This document shows positions 24,091 through 29,043 of a stretch of 29,043 nt of DNA, piece after piece. How positions within the stretch are numbered: the first letter of the stretch is position 1; the number at the start of each line of letters is the position of its first letter. The DNA comes from CAVIQK01 sp964613035. GTDB lineage: Bacteria > Bacillota > Clostridia > Christensenellales > DTU072. The notes beneath the pieces were generated by a model, which did no database searches, was not told the origin of the DNA, and saw only the letters and a list, made by a program, of their open reading frames with translations. The DNA lies in assembly GCA_964613035.1 (NCBI GenBank), contig CAZTFQ010000018.1, positions 1 through 29,043 on the forward strand, given 5' to 3'. The position numbers were made by a program, and so were the translations under genes.

Positions 24091-24119
24091 TGAATTGCTT
24101 TAAGAAAAAGGAGAATAAT

Positions 24120-25079
24120 ATGAAATACACGGAATGGCTAAAAATATGGCTAAAACAAGTTAAAATATACAACAGACAGAAGACGTACGTATTGTACAAA
24201 AGCGTCGTCGAAGGGCGACTTACTGAAAAATTCGAGGGACTGAGAACCTCGGAAATAGATTCGAAAACCGTCCGAGAATATTCGGAAGAGTTGCTCTTAT
24301 CGGGAAGAACTGATTCTAGCGGAGGATTGTCGCCCAACACGGTCAACTTAATCGTCAACGTTATAAAAAGCTCTCTAAAAGCCGCCTCGGACGCGGGCGA
24401 AATCGAAGAGTATCCCCTACGCTCCGTCAAACGACCGCGTACGACGGAAAAATTGATAACGAGCTTCTCCGTAGCGGAACAAAAGAAACTCGAAACGGCG
24501 ATAATGCTGGAACCGAACAGCAAGTCGATAGGCATACTTATCGCCTTATACACGGGACTGAGGATAGGAGAATTATTGGCTCTCAAGTGGTCGGATATCG
24601 ACCTTAAAAGTCGACTCATATCCGTCACCAAGACCTGCCACGACGGTCGGGACGAAAACGGGCGTCCATACAGATACGTGGGAGAACCCAAAACTTATTC
24701 GTCGTCGAGACTCATTCCCATCCCGTCTCAGCTACTTTCTTATATAAAAACCGCCGCAAAACTCAGTACGTCGGAATGGGTGATATCGAAGGGTTCCTCC
24801 TACGTATCGGTCAGAACATATCAAAAAAGCTTCGAATCTCTTCTGAAAAGGTTAAAAATCGAACACCGAGGGTTTCACTCGCTACGGCACACTTTCGCCA
24901 CACGGGCACTGGAAAGCGGTATGGACGTCAGGACTCTGGCGGAAATTCTCGGTCATCGCTCCCCTACCGTCACGCTCAATCGCTACTCGCACTCTCTCAT
25001 CGCGCACAAACGCAGTATGATGAACAAGCTGGGCAAAGGATTGGAAGCGGGAAAAGCCCTGTTGTCCGGCAATCGTTAA
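24120..25079 (+). CDS. tyrosine recombinase / integrase
   Basis: A 319-residue site-specific recombinase of the phage-integrase family. The N-terminal SAM-like core-binding domain spans about residues 1-105, and the catalytic domain about 115-305. The catalytic set is complete: R148 (TGLRIGELLALKW), K191 (EPKTYSSSR), H253-x2-R256 (HSLRHTFATR), H279 (LGHRSPTVT) and the nucleophile Y289 (NRYSH). It therefore looks active. The frame opens at TTG 24090, but AAGGAG at 24108-24113 sits six bases before ATG 24120, which is taken as the start. It stands alone between the groEL terminator and the clpB promoter. No excisionase, attachment repeat or other mobile gene is visible, so it may be a lone remnant or a recombinase acting elsewhere. 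It resembles Tn916/phage-type integrases more than XerC/XerD. Confidence 0.93.
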   Translation: MKYTEWLKIWLKQVKIYNRQKTYVLYKSVVEGRLTEKFEGLRTSEIDSKTVREYSEELLLSGRTDSSGGLSPNTVNLIVNVIKSSLKAASDAGEIEEYPLRSVKRPRTTEKLITSFSVAEQKKLETAIMLEPNSKSIGILIALYTGLRIGELLALKWSDIDLKSRLISVTKTCHDGRDENGRPYRYVGEPKTYSSSRLIPIPSQLLSYIKTAAKLSTSEWVISKGSSYVSVRTYQKSFESLLKRLKIEHRGFHSLRHTFATRALESGMDVRTLAEILGHRSPTVTLNRYSHSLIAHKRSMMNKLGKGLEAGKALLSGNR

Positions 25080-25107
25080 TTATCCGTCCTCATAGTATAA
25101 AAAACGC

Positions 25108-25135
25108 TTGACCTCACACGCCGACGTGATATAAT
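25108..25135 (+). promoter_or_regulatory. sigma-70 promoter of clpB
   Basis: TTGACC (25108-25113), a 16-base spacer and perfect TATAAT (25130-25135). The predicted start is about 25142, inside the CIRCE element. Confidence 0.8.
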
Positions 25136-25136
25136 A

Positions 25137-25163
25137 TTAGCAGACAATGTGATAGAGTGCTAA
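25137..25163 (+). promoter_or_regulatory. CIRCE operator of clpB
   Basis: TTAGCAGAC, nine bases, GAGTGCTAA. The match to the CIRCE consensus is 16 of 18, with a perfect right arm. It begins one base after the -10 box and covers the transcription start, so HrcA binding should repress clpB. Confidence 0.88.
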
Positions 25164-25177
25164 CAGATATAAGGCGC

Positions 25178-25186
25178 GAGTGCTAA
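25178..25186 (+). promoter_or_regulatory. extra CIRCE half-site
   Basis: A perfect GAGTGCTAA, the same arm as 25155-25163, repeated in direct orientation exactly 23 bases later (about two helical turns). It has no left arm at the standard spacing. Confidence 0.6.
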
Positions 25187-25211
25187 AACACATAGTCTAA
25201 GGAGAATAATT

Positions 25212-27800
25212 ATGGAAAGTGAAAAATACACAAAAAAATCGATGTCCGCGCTCAACGAGGCGCAGACGATAGCTCTGGAACGCAAGCATCAGACATTGCG
25301 ACCGGAGCACTTGGCAATGGCGCTTCTTTCAGACGAAGAAGGTTTAATCGTCCGACTTCTGGATAAAGGCGGAATCAACCCCGACGACGTCAAAAGAGAC
25401 GTAGACCGACTTTTAAGGAAGCTCCCTTCCGTCACGTCCAGCGGCGAGCCTAGCGTATATATAGACAACTCGACAGCTCTGGTATTGTCCGCCGCGGAAA
25501 AATCGGCGAAGAAACAAGGCGATTCTTTCGTCAGCGTAGAGCATCTCTTCGAGGCGTTGCTCGAGGTCAAATCGGAGGAACTGAGTAAGGTTTGGGCGAC
25601 GTACGGATTAACGGTCAAAAAGTTTGACGACTTATTAAAAGAAGTCAAAACGGCTCCCGTAGGTTCCGACGACCCCGAAGGGACCTACGACGTGCTCAAC
25701 AAGTACGGTTACGATCTGGTGGCTAAAGCGAAGCGCAGTGAATCCGACCCTGTTATCGGGCGTGACGACGAGATCCGTAACGTCATCAGAATACTGTCAA
25801 GGAAGACAAAAAACAATCCCGTGCTGATAGGCGAACCGGGCGTGGGTAAGACCGCCATCGCGGAGGGGCTGGCTCAACGTATCGCCCGAGGAGACGTACC
25901 CGAGGGACTGAAAAACAAAGGAATTTTTGCACTCGATATGGGCGCGCTTATAGCCGGCGCCAAATATAGGGGAGAATTCGAAGAGAGGCTAAAAGCCGTG
26001 CTGACGGAGATTAAAAAAGCGGACGGTAGAATGCTTCTGTTCATCGACGAGCTCCACACGATCGTAGGCGCGGGCAAGACCGAAGGCAGTATGGACGCAG
26101 GCAATCTTCTCAAGCCGATGCTAGCCAGAGGCGAGCTCCACTGTATAGGCGCGACCACTCTGGACGAGTACAGAAAATATATAGAAAAAGACCCCGCTCT
26201 AGAGAGACGTTTCCAGCCCGTAACGGTAGATCAACCGACCGTGGAAGACACCATCGCCATATTGAGAGGTCTTAAAGAAAGATATGAGATATTCCACGGA
26301 GTACGCATTCACGACCAAGCTTTGGTTGCCGCGGCTACGCTTTCCGATAGATATATAACGGACAGATTCCTTCCGGACAAGGCAATCGACCTCGTAGACG
26401 AAGCGTGCGCGATGATCAGGACCGAGATAGACAGTATGCCTACCGAGATGGACGTAATATCGAGAAAAATCATGCAGCTCCAGATCGAAGAAGTCGCGCT
26501 GTCTAAAGAGACCGACAAGCTTTCGCTCGACAGACTGGAAAACGTACGGAGAGAAATTGCCGAGCAGAGCGAAAAATTCAACGCGATGAAAGCCGAGTGG
26601 CAAAAAGAAAAAGACGGCATCAACGACGTCCAGTCCTTAAAAAGCGAAATCGAGCGCACCAATGCCGACATCGAGTCTGCAAAACGCGTGGCGGACTTCG
26701 GCAAAGTTGCGGAATTGATGTACGGAAAGTTGCCCGAGCTACAAAAGAGGTTGGAGGAAGCCGATAAAGTAAAAGACAAGCGTTCTCTTCTCCGAGACGA
26801 AGTCACATATGACGAGATAGCGGCGATAGTCGCCAAGTGGACGGGTATTCCCGTATCCAAGCTGATGGAGAGCGAAAAACAAAAGCTCCTCTCGCTAACC
26901 GACGAGTTGCACAAGCGCGTCATCGGACAAAACGAAGCCGTCGAGCGCGTTTCGGAAGCCATATTGCGTTCTCGCGCGGGTATCTCGGACGAAAATCGCC
27001 CTATCGGGAGCTTTATGTTTCTCGGACCTACGGGCGTAGGCAAAACGGAACTCGCCAAGACTCTGGCGGAATATCTCTTCAACGACGAAAAGAGCATCGT
27101 CAGAATCGATATGACCGAGTATATGGAAAAATTCAGCGTGTCCCGACTCATAGGCGCGCCTCCGGGATACGTCGGTTACGACGAGGGCGGTCAATTGACG
27201 GAAGCGGTACGTCGTAAGCCCTACTCCGTGGTACTCTTCGACGAGATAGAAAAAGCCCACCCGGACGTCTTCAACATCCTCTTACAGGTGCTGGACGACG
27301 GCAGAATAACCGACAGTCAGGGCAGAACGGTCGACTTCAAGAACACCATCATCATTATGACGTCCAATCTGGGCAGCGGCATCATACTGGACTCCGTCAA
27401 AGAAGACGGCACGGTTTCTAAGGACGCTCAGGACGAAGTCGACCGACTTCTGAAGACCACCTTCCGCCCCGAGTTTCTCAACCGTCTCGACGATATAGTC
27501 ACCTTCTCTCCCCTTTCGCGCTCAGACGTCCGCTCCATTATCGACCTTCTGCTTAACAAGCTGAGAAAACGCCTCTCCGCTCAAAATCTCTCCCTCCGCG
27601 TCACCGACAAGGCAATCGACGCCGTAATCGAAGGCGGATACGACGTGACCTACGGCGCAAGACCGCTAAAACGATACCTTGACAGTAAGGTCGAGACCGC
27701 TATCGCGAAAACAATCCTCTCGGGCAACGTCTCCGAGGGCGATACCGTCATAGTAGACGCCGAGGACGGAGAAATATTCATATCCGCGTCGAGCAATTAA
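25212..27800 (+). CDS. clpB: ATP-dependent disaggregase ClpB
   Basis: An 862-residue Hsp100 hexameric disaggregase that pulls polypeptides out of aggregates, working with DnaK. The N-domain spans about 1-145. In the first AAA+ module, Walker A GEPGVGKT is at 207-214, Walker B LLFIDE near 275-280, pore loop KYRGEF near 251-256 and the arginine finger ERRF near 331-334. The long coiled-coil middle domain spans about 400-530, which separates ClpB from ClpC and ClpA. In the second AAA+ module, Walker A GPTGVGKT is at 605-612 and pore loop GYVG at 652-655. Length is typical for ClpB. AAGGAG at 25199-25204 precedes ATG 25212. It is a single gene under a CIRCE promoter with its own terminator. Confidence 0.97.
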   Translation: MESEKYTKKSMSALNEAQTIALERKHQTLRPEHLAMALLSDEEGLIVRLLDKGGINPDDVKRDVDRLLRKLPSVTSSGEPSVYIDNSTALVLSAAEKSAKKQGDSFVSVEHLFEALLEVKSEELSKVWATYGLTVKKFDDLLKEVKTAPVGSDDPEGTYDVLNKYGYDLVAKAKRSESDPVIGRDDEIRNVIRILSRKTKNNPVLIGEPGVGKTAIAEGLAQRIARGDVPEGLKNKGIFALDMGALIAGAKYRGEFEERLKAVLTEIKKADGRMLLFIDELHTIVGAGKTEGSMDAGNLLKPMLARGELHCIGATTLDEYRKYIEKDPALERRFQPVTVDQPTVEDTIAILRGLKERYEIFHGVRIHDQALVAAATLSDRYITDRFLPDKAIDLVDEACAMIRTEIDSMPTEMDVISRKIMQLQIEEVALSKETDKLSLDRLENVRREIAEQSEKFNAMKAEWQKEKDGINDVQSLKSEIERTNADIESAKRVADFGKVAELMYGKLPELQKRLEEADKVKDKRSLLRDEVTYDEIAAIVAKWTGIPVSKLMESEKQKLLSLTDELHKRVIGQNEAVERVSEAILRSRAGISDENRPIGSFMFLGPTGVGKTELAKTLAEYLFNDEKSIVRIDMTEYMEKFSVSRLIGAPPGYVGYDEGGQLTEAVRRKPYSVVLFDEIEKAHPDVFNILLQVLDDGRITDSQGRTVDFKNTIIIMTSNLGSGIILDSVKEDGTVSKDAQDEVDRLLKTTFRPEFLNRLDDIVTFSPLSRSDVRSIIDLLLNKLRKRLSAQNLSLRVTDKAIDAVIEGGYDVTYGARPLKRYLDSKVETAIAKTILSGNVSEGDTVIVDAEDGEIFISASSN

Positions 27801-27821
27801 CCTCTTCTCCCTCTCAACATC

Positions 27822-27847
27822 AAGAGCCTTAACGGGCTCTTTTTTTA
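27822..27847 (+). terminator. rho-independent terminator after clpB
   Basis: AAGAGCC, loop TTAACG, GGCTCTT, within a T run ending near 27846. It lies 21 bases after the stop. Confidence 0.88.
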
Positions 27848-27877
27848 TGTGAAATAAAGTTTCACAATTTTCACATA
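27846..27877. promoter_or_regulatory. cluster of GTGAAA/TTTCAC inverted repeats upstream of the lipoprotein gene
   Basis: Perfect repeat GTGAAATAAAGTTTCAC (27849-27865). A second, wider pair, TATGTGAAA (27846-27854) and TTTCACATA (27869-27877), shares its left arm. That gives three half-sites within 32 bases, directly after the clpB terminator and about 100 bases before the next ATG. They could be a repressor or activator site. No known regulator is matched. Confidence 0.45.
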
Positions 27878-27941
27878 TCTTTCATTTTCAAAAAGTCCGA
27901 TATTTGTATGTCGGTGGTATGTTCGTTTTTTATAATCTTCT

Positions 27942-27958
27942 TGAAAATTATATTTTCA
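27942..27958. promoter_or_regulatory. AT-rich palindrome in the leader of the lipoprotein gene
   Basis: TGAAAAT, TAT, ATTTTCA: perfect seven-base arms nine bases before the AGGAGG ribosome site. A possible operator or weak leader hairpin. A TATAAT at 27931-27936 lies just upstream but has no -35 box at normal spacing (TTGTAT at 27904-27909 is 21 bases away). Confidence 0.35.
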
Positions 27959-27979
27959 GTTATTTTAGGAGGACTGAAT

Positions 27980-29043
27980 ATGAACAAAAAACTCATCTTA
28001 GCTATCGTCCTGATTATCGCGATGACTCTCATCGTCGTCGCCTGTGACGGACTCCCTCCGCAGATTGCGGGTCCCGGCGGGAACAATAACTCTCCCTCGG
28101 GTAGCGAACCTAGCGGCAATCAGGACGCCGATCTCAACTACGAAACTCTCTACGCGTATGCGCAGGAGCTCGGATTCGAGGGGACCATCGACGACCTGAT
28201 CGAAGCGTGTCGCGGACAGAATGCCTACGAAATAGCTCGTAAGCACCACTATCACGGCACCGAAGAAGAATGGCTCCAATCCCTCATCGGAGCCGCCGGT
28301 AAAGACGGTCAGGACGGCGTAACGCCTTCTATCGGAAGTAACGGCAACTGGTGGATAGGCGATATCGACACCGGCGTCAGAGCCGAAGGTAAAGACGGTA
28401 TAGACGGCAAGGACGGTGAAGACGGAGTCGGAATAGAAAACGTTCTACTCTCCGACGACGGCTGTCTCTCCATTATACTCACCGACGGAAGTCGAATCGA
28501 GCTCGGTAACGTCCGAGGCGAAGTCGGTAGCGCGGGGCAAAACGGTCTCGATGGTAAGAGTGCCTACGAAATTGCTCTCGACAACGGTTACGAGGGTAGC
28601 GAAGAAGACTGGCTCGAGACTCTGGTCGGTGCCGCGGGCGCGGACGGACAAAACGGTCAAGACGGTCAAGACGGCAAGGACGGCATTACGCCTTCTATCG
28701 GTGACAACGGCAACTGGTGGATAGGCGATATCGACACGGGTGTCAGAGCCGAGGGTAAAGACGGTCTCGACTATATCGAGCTGGACGACGGTAATTTTTA
28801 CGTCTCGGTAGGCACCAGAACGAGACTCTCCCGTCTCAATATCCCCGAGTCATTCAACGGACAATATATAATAGGTATAGAGGAAGAAGGTTTCCTCGCC
28901 TCTAAGGCTCTCACGGAAATCACCCTCACCCCCTCTATAAAATGGATCGGGAAGAACGCTTTCCCCTCCACTCTTACTAAGGTCGTCTTCAACGGCACCT
29001 GTAAAGAATGGTCGGAAGTGGTCATAGAAGAACCCAACGACGC
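27980..29043 (+). CDS. surface lipoprotein with collagen-like stretches and an LRR C-terminus (partial)
   Basis: An open frame of 354 codons that runs off the window without a stop. AGGAGG at 27967-27972 lies seven bases before the ATG. Residues 1-22 are a lipoprotein signal peptide ending V-V-A-C22, so the mature protein should be lipid-anchored to the membrane. A Gly/Asn/Ser linker follows. The module AYEIA...YxGxEExWLxxLxGAAG appears at about 82-107 and 195-220, with a degenerate copy at about 54-80. Each full copy is followed by Gly-x-Asp/Asn triplets (GKDGQDG type) and the block TPSIGxNGNWWIGDIDTGV. From about 290 the sequence becomes a BspA-type leucine-rich repeat (ALTEITLTPSIKWIGKNAF) and reaches FNGTCKEW, the same kind of motif that ends the LRR protein at 178-2961. 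It is probably an adhesin; the ligand is unknown. Confidence 0.85.
   Translation, partial: MNKKLILAIVLIIAMTLIVVACDGLPPQIAGPGGNNNSPSGSEPSGNQDADLNYETLYAYAQELGFEGTIDDLIEACRGQNAYEIARKHHYHGTEEEWLQSLIGAAGKDGQDGVTPSIGSNGNWWIGDIDTGVRAEGKDGIDGKDGEDGVGIENVLLSDDGCLSIILTDGSRIELGNVRGEVGSAGQNGLDGKSAYEIALDNGYEGSEEDWLETLVGAAGADGQNGQDGQDGKDGITPSIGDNGNWWIGDIDTGVRAEGKDGLDYIELDDGNFYVSVGTRTRLSRLNIPESFNGQYIIGIEEEGFLASKALTEITLTPSIKWIGKNAFPSTLTKVVFNGTCKEWSEVVIEEPND
28322..28765 (+). repeat. two 78-bp near-identical direct repeats in the lipoprotein gene
   Basis: Copies at 28322-28399 and 28688-28765 differ at seven of 78 positions by eye and encode the TPSIGxNGNWWIGDIDTGVRAEGKDG block. They are 366 bases apart and in frame, so recombination between them would delete or add one whole module without a frameshift. 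Confidence 0.9.

Noticed and set aside
24090..24119. TTG at 24090 as start of the recombinase
   Set aside because: It lies in the T run of a hairpin and has no ribosome site, while ATG 24120 has AAGGAG at the right distance.
23990..25211. Attachment sites or a tRNA gene next to the recombinase
   Set aside because: No tRNA-like cloverleaf and no direct repeat flanking the gene could be found by eye. The only repeats are terminator hairpins and CIRCE arms.

Overview
The window reads as chromosomal DNA of an anaerobic, low-to-mid GC Gram-positive bacterium, most likely an uncultured gut-type member of the Clostridia (Bacillota). The evidence is strong GGAGG ribosome sites, consensus sigma-70/SigA boxes, HrcA-type CIRCE operators, a GroES-GroEL pair, and BspA-type leucine-rich-repeat and MBG/YDG-type surface proteins. 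The taxonomic call below class is a guess. No rRNA, tRNA, CRISPR array or insertion sequence is visible, and no stretch longer than 300 bases lacks a gene.

Layout. (1) 1-2961: a CAGA tetranucleotide tract at the window edge, a terminator, and a membrane-anchored surface protein with fourteen 19-residue Cys/Asp-rich repeats followed by BspA-type leucine-rich repeats. (2) 3108-4831: two translationally coupled polytopic membrane proteins. (3) 4908-8219, minus strand: valS and a PgsA-like phospholipid synthase. (4) 8286-20485, minus strand: a giant 3597-residue surface protein of stacked beta-sandwich repeats, coupled by an ATGA overlap to a 469-residue single-pass surface protein. No terminator separates this pair from pgsA-valS. 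(5) 20592-21353, minus strand: a single-pass membrane protein with a SPOR-like domain, divergent from a dCMP deaminase gene (21479-21940). (6) 22067-27800: groES-groEL, a tyrosine recombinase, and clpB. CIRCE elements sit at the groES and clpB promoters, so HrcA probably controls both. (7) 27980 to the window end: a lipoprotein with collagen-like Gly-x-y stretches and a leucine-rich-repeat C-terminus, cut by the window edge.

The main themes are envelope and surface display (regions 1, 2, 4, 5 and 7) around a core of housekeeping and heat-shock genes. The most interesting signal is that three envelope genes (3108, 20485, 21353) have a -10 box only 6 to 9 bases before the ATG and no ribosome binding site, which predicts leaderless mRNAs, while cytosolic genes in the same window have textbook Shine-Dalgarno sites. 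The second is the giant surface-protein operon. The third is a 29-bp near-perfect inverted repeat inside the groES promoter, in addition to CIRCE.

Several obvious long open frames begin with TTG upstream of the likely start. Starts were corrected here to 20485, 21353, 21479 and 24120, and the pgsA start was moved to 8219, on the basis of ribosome sites or promoter position.
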